Below are positions 1 through 7,062 of a stretch of 16,608 nucleotides of DNA, in pieces. The translations under genes and the position numbers were made by a program. Position 1 is the stretch's first letter, and each line of letters opens with the position of its first letter. This DNA comes from UBA5266 sp002411545 (GTDB lineage Bacteria > Bacteroidota > Bacteroidia > Bacteroidales > WCHB1-69): contig JAQUWC010000043.1 of assembly GCA_028693085.1 (NCBI GenBank), positions 1 to 16,608 of the forward strand. Reading direction: 5' to 3'. Below the pieces are notes generated by a model. The model was not told where the DNA came from. It ran no database searches and worked only from the letters and a program-made list of their open reading frames with translations.

Positions 1-396
1 CAGCTGATTGACCGGTAAGCGTACAATGCGTGATTGATCGGCTATGGCGTGTGAAATGGATTGACGTATCCACCACACAGCGTAGGATATGAATTTAAAT
101 CCTCTGGTTTCGTCGAAGCGTTTGGCCGCCTTGATCAAGCCTAAATTTCCTTCATTGATGAGGTCTTGTAAACCTAAACCCTGATTTTGATATTGTTTAG
201 CTACCGATACGACAAATCGCAGATTGGCTTTTACCAATTTATCCAAAGCTTCTTTATTTCCCGCTTTGATTTGCTGTGCCAATTCGACTTCTTCGTCCGG
301 GCTTATCATTTGTTCCTTACTGATATCCTGTAAATACTTTTCGAAGGAACTGTTATCTCTATTCGTAATCGAATGTGATATTTTTAATTGTCTCAT
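1..396 (-). CDS. rpoD: RNA polymerase primary sigma factor RpoD/SigA, N-terminal part (cut by window edge)
   Basis: Directs RNA polymerase core to housekeeping promoters. The visible 132 codons start MRQLKISHSI at an ATG (394-396) and stay open to the left edge, so the C-terminal half (regions 3 and 4) lies outside the window. Region 1.2 is seen as EKYLQDI and a following DEEVELAQ stretch. Region 2 is seen as ANLRFVVSVAKQYQNQG, DLINEGNLGLIKAAKRFD and the strongly conserved FKFISYAVWWIRQSI, which holds the -10 recognition and melting residues. The absence of a long region 1.1 and the MRQLKI-type N-terminus match the short primary sigma factor of Bacteroidetes (about 287 residues, from family knowledge). 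It begins 21 bases after the htrA stop codon, so it may be partly co-transcribed with htrA. No separate promoter is evident in that gap. Identification is firm. Confidence 0.96.
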   Translation of the reverse strand, partial: MRQLKISHSITNRDNSSFEKYLQDISKEQMISPDEEVELAQQIKAGNKEALDKLVKANLRFVVSVAKQYQNQGLGLQDLINEGNLGLIKAAKRFDETRGFKFISYAVWWIRQSISHAIADQSRIVRLPVNQL

Positions 397-417
397 TATA
401 GTTTTATCTTTTTTTTA

Positions 418-1818
418 TTACATCACAATGTTATAATAATACCTAAATCCGTTAAGGTAAAATCCTTCAATTAAAACATTGCCTTTTTTATCGCCAAGAA
501 TTTTTTCGATATCACGTTCTGTTGCCACAGGTTTTTTATCAATGGCTGTTATAATAAATCCTTCTGCTATACCGGCTTGTTTGAGTAAGCCATTGTGCAG
601 TTTTGTGATTTGTAAGCCGTTATTTACTCTATACCTTGCACGAATTTGATCATCGATAGGTTTAAATTCCGCGCCTAATGCTTCGGTAGCAATGGCATCA
701 TCGGCGGTAATAATATCGGTATTTCCTTTTTTATTTTTAAGTGTTACTTTGATTTCTTTTTCTTTATTGTTTTGTAATAATCTGCAGGTGATCTTATCGC
801 CTGGGCGATGCTGTTCGAGTATTTCTTTGAGTTCTGACAAGGAGTTGATTTCTTTGTCTTCGATAGCCAACAACACATCGCCGGTTTGTACGTGTTGGTC
901 GGAAAAGCTGCCGTTGGGTTCTATCCATAAGACTTGTACGCCTTTTATTCTCTTTAGGTTCAGCTCTTTTGCCTTTTCATAGTCGATTTCACCAAAGCTA
1001 GCCCCTATGTTGACTCTTTGTACTCTACCGTATTTGCGTAAATCTTCCACGATTTTTTTAACCATATTTACCGGTATGGCAAAGGAATATCCGGCATAGG
1101 AACCGGTATTGGAAGCAATGGCTGCATTGATGCCTATCAATTCGCCCCTGGCATTGACCAAGGCTCCACCGCTGTTGCCGCTGTTTACCGCTGCATCGGT
1201 TTGTATGAATGATTCGATGGAAGTGTTTCCACCTAAGATATTTAAATTGCGGGTCTTGGCACTGATAATGCCCGCTGTAACGGTCGAATTGAGGTTATAG
1301 GGGTTCCCGACGGCTAAGACCCATTCGCCGATTTGGATTTGATCGGAGTTGCCGTAGGCAATGGCTTCTAAATCGGTCTCTTCAATTTTTAAGAGCGCCA
1401 AATCGCAGGAAGGATCTGAGCCTACCAAACTGGCCGGGTACTTCCGTTTATCATTCAAGGTAACCATGATTTTTTCGGCTCCTTCTACCACGTGATTATT
1501 GGTAACGATATAGCCGTCTTTACCCACAATCACTCCCGAGCCATAGGCCTGATAGAGTTGTTGTTTGGGTTGCATATTGAAAAAACTGAAGAATGGGTCT
1601 TGAAAAAAGTTATCCCACATGCTGTGTTTTTGTAGCATTTCAGCATTGATATGCACCACGGTATTGATGGTTTTATTTGCCGCATTGGTTAAATCTATAT
1701 AAGCAGAAGGCATTAGAGCCCTTTGTGCTCCCGGCTCATTGGGTTGAGCACATCCACTGTATAAAAAAAAGAAATTACAGAATACAAAATAAAAAAGTTT
1801 TTTTTTCAATCTATTCAT
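418..1818 (-). CDS. htrA: HtrA/DegQ-type periplasmic serine protease with two PDZ domains, predicted lipoprotein
   Basis: Envelope quality-control protease/chaperone that degrades misfolded exported proteins. Of 466 residues, 1-22 form a short lysine-rich then Phe-rich signal ending in YSGC, so Cys23 is a likely lipidation site; the -3 Tyr is unusual for a lipobox. The trypsin-like domain covers about 90-260 with the triad His109 (in TNNHVVEG), Asp139 (in CDLALLKIE) and Ser216 (in NSGNSGGAL). PDZ1 covers about 265-360 and a more divergent PDZ2 about 380-460. Residues 65-90 are rich in Phe and Gln, as expected for the LA loop of Do proteases. The length matches Bacteroidetes DegQ/HtrA. The start is an ATG at 1816-1818. 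The 123-base gap upstream shows no good TAnnTTTG promoter, so either an alternative sigma factor or read-through from the ABC gene is possible. Adjacency to rpoD also occurs in Porphyromonas (from memory). Confidence 0.95.
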   Translation of the reverse strand: MNRLKKKLFYFVFCNFFFLYSGCAQPNEPGAQRALMPSAYIDLTNAANKTINTVVHINAEMLQKHSMWDNFFQDPFFSFFNMQPKQQLYQAYGSGVIVGKDGYIVTNNHVVEGAEKIMVTLNDKRKYPASLVGSDPSCDLALLKIEETDLEAIAYGNSDQIQIGEWVLAVGNPYNLNSTVTAGIISAKTRNLNILGGNTSIESFIQTDAAVNSGNSGGALVNARGELIGINAAIASNTGSYAGYSFAIPVNMVKKIVEDLRKYGRVQRVNIGASFGEIDYEKAKELNLKRIKGVQVLWIEPNGSFSDQHVQTGDVLLAIEDKEINSLSELKEILEQHRPGDKITCRLLQNNKEKEIKVTLKNKKGNTDIITADDAIATEALGAEFKPIDDQIRARYRVNNGLQITKLHNGLLKQAGIAEGFIITAIDKKPVATERDIEKILGDKKGNVLIEGFYLNGFRYYYNIVM

Positions 1819-1941
1819 TATAATTTACTTAAAAAAATAATTTAAAAGTTGTTTTCATATATTCAAGGTTTCGTATAACACAACAACCGATAGGATAAAA
1901 TGTTTAATTTACACCTAAAAATTATAGTATAAAAAAGACAT
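1819..1941. other. 123-base spacer upstream of htrA
   Basis: AT-rich gap between the ABC ATPase stop and the htrA start. No clean TAnnTTTG element or hairpin terminator is seen on the minus strand; the nearest match is TATTTTTT close to the ATG. A stress promoter of an ECF sigma factor would not be recognisable by this consensus. Confidence 0.35.
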
Positions 1942-3666
1942 TCAATCTAATCGGGGAATGGCCTGTATCAAATGCTTGGTATATTCGCTTTGGGGATGTT
2001 CGTATACCTCATCGGCAAGATTCATTTCTTGTATTTTGCCGTTTTTCATGACAATGATACGGTCGGACATAAATTTAACGACCGAGAGGTCATGCGAAAT
2101 AAAGATATAGGTGATGTTAAATTCTGCTTTCAACGCATTGAGCAGATTCAGTACTTGAGCTTGTACCGAGACATCTAAGGCCGAGACCGATTCGTCGCAG
2201 ACGATGATTTTGGGTTGCAATGCCAAGGCGCGGGCAATGCAAATACGCTGTCTTTGGCCGCCGGAAAATTCGTGTGGATAGGCATAGAAATGTTTCTCTT
2301 CCAAATGGACCTTTCGTAATAAATCCATGACATAGCTTTTGCGTTCGCTATCGGAATGTAAGATGCCGTGCAATTTCATGGGCTCCATGATAGCCATTCC
2401 TACGGTATAGCGTGGGTTGAGCGATGAATAGGGGTCTTGAAAGATGATTTGCATGTCTTTACGCAAAGGACGCATCTGCGAAGGAGCCAGTTGTGCGATG
2501 TCTTTGCCCTGATAGATGATTTTTCCTTTATCGATGTCTGTCAAACGTAGTATACTTCTTCCCAAGGTGGTTTTTCCACATCCCGACTCACCGACCAAAC
2601 CCAGGGTTTCGCCTTCATATAATTCGAAGTTAATCTGATCCAGGGCATGAAAGTAATGTCTTTTTTTTCCAAATTTTTTCGGTAAGGGGTAGGATTTATA
2701 TAAATCATATATCTTAAGCAAAGCATCCTGCTGATACAATGTCTTGCTTTTGTCTTTCCATTCGGAGGCAACTATGATGCGTGGTTTGGGTTGTGGAGGA
2801 TGATTTGCCTCCTGCGAAGCCATGAAACTGCTTACGGTAGGCAAGGTATCATAACGCATATGCAAGGGTACTCTGCAAGCCAGCAATCCTTGGGTATAGG
2901 GGTGTTGAGGGTTTTTAAATAAATTTGCTACGGGAGCTTCTTCCACTTTTTTGCCTTTATACATCACAATGGCTGTGTGAGCTATCGCAGCGACAACGCC
3001 CAAATCGTGGGTGATAAAAAGGATGCTTATGTTATATTTTGCTTGTAAATTGCGTAGGAGTTCGAGTATGGTTTTTTGTACGGTTACATCTAATGCCGTG
3101 GTAGGTTCGTCGGCAATCACGATGTCGGGATTACAACAGATGGCCATAGCTATCATCACTCTTTGTTTCTGTCCGCCCGAAATTTCATGCGGGTAAGCGT
3201 TGTATATTTTTTCCGGATCGGGAAGCAATACCTCTTCCAATAATTGCATGCTGCGTTGTTTGGCTTGCTGTTTAGACAAGTTGAGATGCAACTGCATGAC
3301 TTCGCTGATTTGGGTTCCGCAACGCATGGAAGGATTGAGCGAGGTCATGGGTTCTTGAAATATCATGCCGATGCGTTTGCCCCTAAACGAACGTAAGGCA
3401 GTGTTCGACAGCTGTAATAAATCCGTAGCTTTTCCTTTATTCTCCTTAAAATAGATATGACCGCTATAGAGGGGTGTTTTCAGCAAACGCATAATACTTA
3501 ATGCTGTAACCGATTTTCCGGATCCGGATTCGCCTACTATCCCTAAGGTCTTGCCTCGTTGCAACTGAAACGACAGATGGTCAACCACTCGATGATGTCC
3601 GTTTTCGGTCTTGAAATCGACACAAAAATCGTTAATTTCTAATATAGGTTCCGGCATAGTTGGCAT
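1942..3666 (-). CDS. Fused two-domain ABC transporter ATPase, dipeptide/oligopeptide (Dpp/Opp) type
   Basis: A 574-residue cytoplasmic protein joining two complete ATPase domains, equivalent to DppD and DppF in one chain. Domain 1 has Walker A GESGSGKS (45-52), signature SGGQ (163-166), Walker B IVIADEP (182-188) and H-loop His220. Domain 2 has Walker A GESGCGKT (359-366), signature SGGQ (468-471), Walker B IIVCDE (487-492) and His525. Each domain is followed by the oligopeptide-type C-terminal segment (NPQHPYTQGLLACRVP; HPQSEYTKHLIQAIP), which places it in the peptide/nickel subfamily. A basic, Pro-rich linker covers about 285-335. No permease or binding-protein gene is in the window, so its partners must be encoded elsewhere and the substrate is unknown. 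The start is the ATG at 3664-3666; a second ATG lies three codons on (3655-3657). It lies 5 bases downstream of the OstA-like gene, implying co-transcription. Confidence 0.93.
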   Translation of the reverse strand: MPTMPEPILEINDFCVDFKTENGHHRVVDHLSFQLQRGKTLGIVGESGSGKSVTALSIMRLLKTPLYSGHIYFKENKGKATDLLQLSNTALRSFRGKRIGMIFQEPMTSLNPSMRCGTQISEVMQLHLNLSKQQAKQRSMQLLEEVLLPDPEKIYNAYPHEISGGQKQRVMIAMAICCNPDIVIADEPTTALDVTVQKTILELLRNLQAKYNISILFITHDLGVVAAIAHTAIVMYKGKKVEEAPVANLFKNPQHPYTQGLLACRVPLHMRYDTLPTVSSFMASQEANHPPQPKPRIIVASEWKDKSKTLYQQDALLKIYDLYKSYPLPKKFGKKRHYFHALDQINFELYEGETLGLVGESGCGKTTLGRSILRLTDIDKGKIIYQGKDIAQLAPSQMRPLRKDMQIIFQDPYSSLNPRYTVGMAIMEPMKLHGILHSDSERKSYVMDLLRKVHLEEKHFYAYPHEFSGGQRQRICIARALALQPKIIVCDESVSALDVSVQAQVLNLLNALKAEFNITYIFISHDLSVVKFMSDRIIVMKNGKIQEMNLADEVYEHPQSEYTKHLIQAIPRLD

Positions 3667-3671
3667 AAACG

Positions 3672-5261
3672 TTATTCTTCTTCCTCTTCCGTAAGCTCTA
3701 TCTTGAGTTCGGGTTTATAAAATGCAGGCATAAAAATATCTTCCTTGGATTTGGGACGATATTGATTTAGCCAAATAAAATCTCTTAAAAAAACATTGCT
3801 TTTATCTTTTTCGGGCGACATATCTCCTTTAACGGTTTTGTATAAGGTGATAAGTGATACTTCATTATCAGCGAAATCTATGCGCATCTGTTTCGATACC
3901 GATTGATTGATGCCTATTAAGGCTTTTTGCTCGTCCAACACATAATACAAGCATTCGGCATCGGCGTCGACAAAGACATAGTCTATGGCATTATTCAGGA
4001 AATAAACAAACATATTCCGGCCCTGTATCTGATTGAATTTATTTTCTTTGAAGACATCTTCACAAATAAAAGAATTACGTATCAAATGCATTTCATGGAT
4101 TTCCCTGTTTCGTATAAACAAACGTACGGTATCGGCCAAGCATTGGTTCTTTTCAAACCATATCACGGGACTTCGAAACATGTTTATAATCGAATCCTTA
4201 GCCCAATACACCAATGAATCGCAAGAGCCTTGTAGGTCGTAGCGGTAGAAACGTACTTGATGATAGGCCAGTACTTCGCTAACGTTTTGGGCGCTATCGA
4301 AATTTGCCCATATCGTATCGGAATGCATAAACAAACTATCCTTTCCATCAATCAGTACTGCAATGGCACTGTCGGTGATGAAAGTAAAACCTTCCTGTCC
4401 GTAATATTCGGCATATTCACCTAATATCAATACATTTTCTACCGAATCGTATACGGATATATTTTTTTTGGCTATCCCTATATCATGGATTTTATCATAC
4501 CATATGTATTCACCTTGCATGCATTGATCGGGTGTATTAATACGTACGTTTTTCTCAAATTGATAGATGTCTTGCTCGGTATCATACCAACCGTCTTCAC
4601 AATAAATGCTGTTATCGTCGGAAAAGATATAGGTAGGACATAAAAAATAGGCAATTTTTGATTGTGTATTGTAGCGTAAGGTATCGGTTTCGACGGTATA
4701 ATCCGGACTTACCAGCACTACATTTTCTTTAAAATACACATCCTTTGTTTCGGTATAATACCATCCCTGTTCGCTGTCGAGGGTATTGCTATCGTCGACG
4801 ATGGTTCCGTGGGTATCGTAATAGGCATAGGCTTCGTTGCGCAAATACGTCAAACGGTCGGTATACAATACGCTGTATTCATCCGACAAAATGACATCTC
4901 TTTCAATAAAAACAATTTTGGTCTTCCCGTCATACATCAAGTATTTCCCATATAAATGAACGGTATCGTTGATGTGAATGATTAATTCTTCGCCAAAGGC
5001 TTCGATGACATTTGTCTTTTCGTTGTAAAAAGCTGTGTCGGCATAACAGATAGCTCCTTCATGGGTAAAGACGACATTTCCTGTCAGGATTTGGATATCC
5101 GGATTTACCGAAGCATCGTAACGTAATACATCTGCGCTGCAATTGATTTTTTTTGATTCCCCTTGTTCCTGACCGAAACCGAGTACAGCCATCGACAAGG
5201 TGAACAAAAGCATGAACAGCCTGGTTTTATGAAAAGTATTTACGCAACGATGATGGAGCAT
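3672..5261 (-). CDS. OstA/LptA-like exported protein, probable LPS-transport factor
   Basis: A 529-residue protein with an N-terminal export signal (about 1-30, hydrophobic LFMLLFTLSMAVLGFG, likely cleaved near GFGQ). The body is a long run of beta-strand repeats with the OstA-type rhythm: LTGNVVFTHEGAICYADTAFY near the start, then repeated units of the form 'V.L...Y.....D.L.Y......AY', for instance VYFKENVVLVSPDYTVETD and YQFEKNVRINTPDQ. Stacked units of this sort form the beta-jellyroll of LptA/LptD N-terminal domains that carry LPS across the periplasm. There is no LptD-like barrel, so this matches the Bacteroidetes 'OstA-like' family. The tail is very acidic (ends TEEEEE). The start is ATG 5259-5261, with Met17 as a weaker alternative. 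It lies 6 bases after the upstream beta-rich protein and 5 bases before the ABC ATPase. The LPS role is inferred from the fold family, not from direct motifs. Confidence 0.85.
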   Translation of the reverse strand: MLHHRCVNTFHKTRLFMLLFTLSMAVLGFGQEQGESKKINCSADVLRYDASVNPDIQILTGNVVFTHEGAICYADTAFYNEKTNVIEAFGEELIIHINDTVHLYGKYLMYDGKTKIVFIERDVILSDEYSVLYTDRLTYLRNEAYAYYDTHGTIVDDSNTLDSEQGWYYTETKDVYFKENVVLVSPDYTVETDTLRYNTQSKIAYFLCPTYIFSDDNSIYCEDGWYDTEQDIYQFEKNVRINTPDQCMQGEYIWYDKIHDIGIAKKNISVYDSVENVLILGEYAEYYGQEGFTFITDSAIAVLIDGKDSLFMHSDTIWANFDSAQNVSEVLAYHQVRFYRYDLQGSCDSLVYWAKDSIINMFRSPVIWFEKNQCLADTVRLFIRNREIHEMHLIRNSFICEDVFKENKFNQIQGRNMFVYFLNNAIDYVFVDADAECLYYVLDEQKALIGINQSVSKQMRIDFADNEVSLITLYKTVKGDMSPEKDKSNVFLRDFIWLNQYRPKSKEDIFMPAFYKPELKIELTEEEEE

Positions 5262-5267
5262 AGAAGA

Positions 5268-6038
5268 TTATTCGTAATTAGTTAAACGTTGGCCGAAATG
5301 AAAAGTAAGAAATCCGGTGATAAGAAAATGCTGTTTCTCATGATACGCCATTTTTTGAATCGGGAAGAGATAGGCATCGAGTGCTATACCAATATCTAAA
5401 GCCGTAATTTGTGCATCGTCGGTACTGAAATCGAAAGTCAATCCTGTTTTTACATACAAACCCGGATGGATTTTTAGGTGCTTCAGCCCTTCTTTGAAAG
5501 GAGCTCTTCCATAAATATTGCTCAGATCGTGTTTGTCGGGATCGTATTTTTCGATATTCATAACGATAGTCTGTTCTTCTGGGATATAATGCATTATGTA
5601 CAAATAGACCGGCACCGATATGCCTACGGAAGGACCTCCGTATAAGAAATAGCCTGTGGAAAGCCCGCCCCAATAAGGTTTGGTGTTCATCAGATAAGTA
5701 AAACCGTAGCCTAAGCGAATTTGGGTAAAGTTATTCAATTTGCCGTATACAAAACTTTTGTTATCGATGCCTTCGAGTGTAAAACTTGTTTTTCCTCTTT
5801 GTTCTTTGAGCAAACGATAATAAGTCCATTCGATATCTATGCCGGATTTTTTACGTATGCTGTGTTGTTTGCCTATGCGGGTTCCTATACCCAATCCATT
5901 GGTATGCAAAGTGCCGTAGATATCCCATTCTTTTTTTCTAACAGACAATATATCCACTTCTCCCGTGCCAATGTCTTGTGCACTGACGGAAATGATGCTT
6001 ACACATAGTATAAGTATGCCTAAAAATGTTTTCATCAT
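5268..6038 (-). CDS. Exported beta-rich protein, probable outer-membrane barrel, conserved Bacteroidetes type
   Basis: About 256 residues from ATG 6036-6038; the adjacent ATG at 6033-6035 is equally possible. The frame extends to a TTG at 6060-6062, but the extra residues (TCCLLQS) do not look like a natural N-terminus. The signal peptide is KTFLGILILCVSIISVSAQ, cleaved after SAQ. The mature part alternates aromatic and small residues in strand-like blocks (DIYGTLHTNGLGIGTRIGK, SFVYGKLNNFTQIRLGYG, GGLSTGYFLYGGPSVGIS) and ends in FLITGFLTFHFGQRL, compatible with barrel strands. I recall similar uncharacterised Bacteroidetes proteins with the 'LHTNG.G.G.R.GK' and 'SF.YGK.N' patterns; no function is known to me. 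It sits between the small lipoprotein gene (30 bases upstream) and the OstA-like gene (6 bases downstream), which suggests an outer-membrane or LPS-related role. Confidence 0.75.
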   Translation of the reverse strand: MMKTFLGILILCVSIISVSAQDIGTGEVDILSVRKKEWDIYGTLHTNGLGIGTRIGKQHSIRKKSGIDIEWTYYRLLKEQRGKTSFTLEGIDNKSFVYGKLNNFTQIRLGYGFTYLMNTKPYWGGLSTGYFLYGGPSVGISVPVYLYIMHYIPEEQTIVMNIEKYDPDKHDLSNIYGRAPFKEGLKHLKIHPGLYVKTGLTFDFSTDDAQITALDIGIALDAYLFPIQKMAYHEKQHFLITGFLTFHFGQRLTNYE

Positions 6039-6068
6039 ACTTTGTAACAAACAGCACGTCAAAATCTT

Positions 6069-6200
6069 TTACACTTTATCGGAAATGGCTGATTCTGTTT
6101 GTACATCGGAGTATGCCGGGCAACGTTGAAAAGTATTGCATGCAGACAAACATAAAACAAATGCTACAATAAGTATGGCTAGACTAATTATTTTTTTCAT
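6069..6200 (-). CDS. Small (43-residue) predicted lipoprotein
   Basis: Reading the minus strand from ATG 6198-6200 to TAA 6069-6071 gives MKKIISLAILIVAFVLCLSA followed by CNTFQRCPAYSDVQTESAIS and DKV. It has all parts of a lipoprotein signal: a KK start, a 15-residue hydrophobic core and lipobox LSAC with Cys21 as the acyl site. The mature part is only 23 residues, with a second Cys in a CPAY motif and an acidic/polar tail. I recall short Bacteroidetes lipoproteins with a CPAY-like motif, but no function. It is preceded by a good -7 element (6260-6267) and followed 30 bases later by the start of the exported beta-rich protein, so it is likely the first gene of the OstA operon. It is short enough to be missed by length-filtered gene calling. 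Confidence 0.8.
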   Translation of the reverse strand: MKKIISLAILIVAFVLCLSACNTFQRCPAYSDVQTESAISDKV

Positions 6201-6259
6201 ATGATTATAATGTTGTATGATTATTATTTAGACCACTTTCCATAAAGAATTATTATTTG

Positions 6260-6267
6260 CAAAAATA
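6260..6267 (-). promoter_or_regulatory. Probable Bacteroidetes promoter -7 element for the small-lipoprotein/OstA operon
   Basis: On the minus strand the sequence reads TATTTTTG, an exact fit to the Bacteroidetes -7 consensus TAnnTTTG. It lies 59 bases upstream of the lipoprotein ATG, leaving an untranslated leader of roughly 50 bases. No clear -33 TTTG is found at the usual 19-21 base spacing. Assignment rests on consensus and position. Confidence 0.5.
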
Positions 6268-6320
6268 TAAAAAATAACAAACAAGAAGGATAATAATTAT
6301 GAAAATTTAATTATAATGTT

Positions 6321-6328
6321 TATCTTTG
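6321..6328 (+). promoter_or_regulatory. Probable Bacteroidetes promoter -7 element for ung
   Basis: TATCTTTG matches TAnnTTTG exactly and lies 30 bases before the ung ATG at 6359, giving a leader of about 24 bases. The leader is A-rich with no Shine-Dalgarno, as is common in Bacteroidetes. A -33 TTTG is not evident at the expected spacing. Confidence 0.6.
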
Positions 6329-6358
6329 CAAAAAAATCAGTTTTAAAAAACGAAATAA

Positions 6359-7039
6359 ATGCCTGAGATAAATCCGGATATTGAACAAAGTTGGAAAGAA
6401 AGATTGATGTCGGAATTTTCGTCGTCCTATTTTTCAGCTTTAAAGCAATTTTTGGTAGAAGAAAAACGTCAGTACACGATATTTCCCCCGGGGAAGTTGA
6501 TTTTTAATGCATTTAATCTGACTCCTTTCGACCATGTGAAAGTAGTTTTATTGGGACAAGATCCTTATCATAATGTGGGGCAAGCTCATGGCCTATGTTT
6601 TTCGGTACCCGACGGCATACCTCATCCCAAATCTTTGATTAATATATTGAAAGAGTTGCACGATGATACGGGCGCCGGTATCCCGAAAAACGGCAATCTG
6701 ACATACTGGGCAAAACAAGGGGTGTTGTTGCTCAATGCTACCTTAAGTGTAAGAGCACATCAAGCAGGCTCCCATCAAAACAAAGGATGGGAAAATTTTA
6801 CCGATGCCGTGATTCGGTGTATCTCCGAAAATAAATCTCATGTCGTTTTTATGTTGTGGGGTAAGTATGCTCAAGCCAAAGAAACTTTAATCGACCAGAA
6901 AAAGCATTGTATTTTAAAAGCGGTTCATCCTTCTCCCTTATCTGCTTCCAGGGGGTTCTTTGGATGTAAGCATTTTTCCCAAGCCAATGCCTATTTGGTA
7001 CAGGCCGGCATCGCTCCCATTGATTGGTCATTAACGTAA
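6359..7039 (+). CDS. ung: Uracil-DNA glycosylase, family 1 (Ung)
   Basis: Removes uracil from DNA as the first step of base-excision repair. The 226-residue protein carries all family-1 motifs: the water-activating loop GQDPYHN (66-72, catalytic Asp68), Pro-rich loop IPHPKSLINIL (87-97), uracil-binding strand LLLNATLSV (123-131, Asn126), LWGKYAQ (167-173) and the His/DNA-intercalating loop HPSPLSASRGFFG (190-202, His190). Length agrees with bacterial Ung (about 220-230). ATG at 6359-6361 follows a clear -7 promoter element. The next gene begins 23 bases after its stop on the same strand and may share the transcript. Nothing is missing or odd; the identification is certain. Confidence 0.98.
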   Translation: MPEINPDIEQSWKERLMSEFSSSYFSALKQFLVEEKRQYTIFPPGKLIFNAFNLTPFDHVKVVLLGQDPYHNVGQAHGLCFSVPDGIPHPKSLINILKELHDDTGAGIPKNGNLTYWAKQGVLLLNATLSVRAHQAGSHQNKGWENFTDAVIRCISENKSHVVFMLWGKYAQAKETLIDQKKHCILKAVHPSPLSASRGFFGCKHFSQANAYLVQAGIAPIDWSLT

Positions 7040-7062
7040 TCAGATGAAAAAAAATCACTCTC

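Larger units (their letters stand above)
6201..6358. promoter_or_regulatory. Divergent AT-rich intergenic region between the OstA operon and ung
   Basis: The longest gene-free stretch of the window (158 bases), very AT-rich, with genes leaving in both directions. It holds one -7 element per strand (6260-6267 minus, 6321-6328 plus), both continuing as TTTGCA. An 11-base direct repeat ATTATAATGTT occurs at 6204-6214 and 6310-6320, which could be chance in such AT-rich sequence. No terminator or RNA gene is seen. Confidence 0.6.

Noticed and set aside
5338..5673. 111-codon frame on the minus strand inside the exported beta-rich protein gene
   Set aside because: Arg/Ser-rich low-plausibility product in an alternative frame of a better gene; a shadow frame.
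6039..6062. Longer start (TTG at 6060-6062) for the exported beta-rich protein
   Set aside because: Two ATG codons (6033-6038) begin directly before a normal signal peptide; the extension adds Cys-rich residues with no role.
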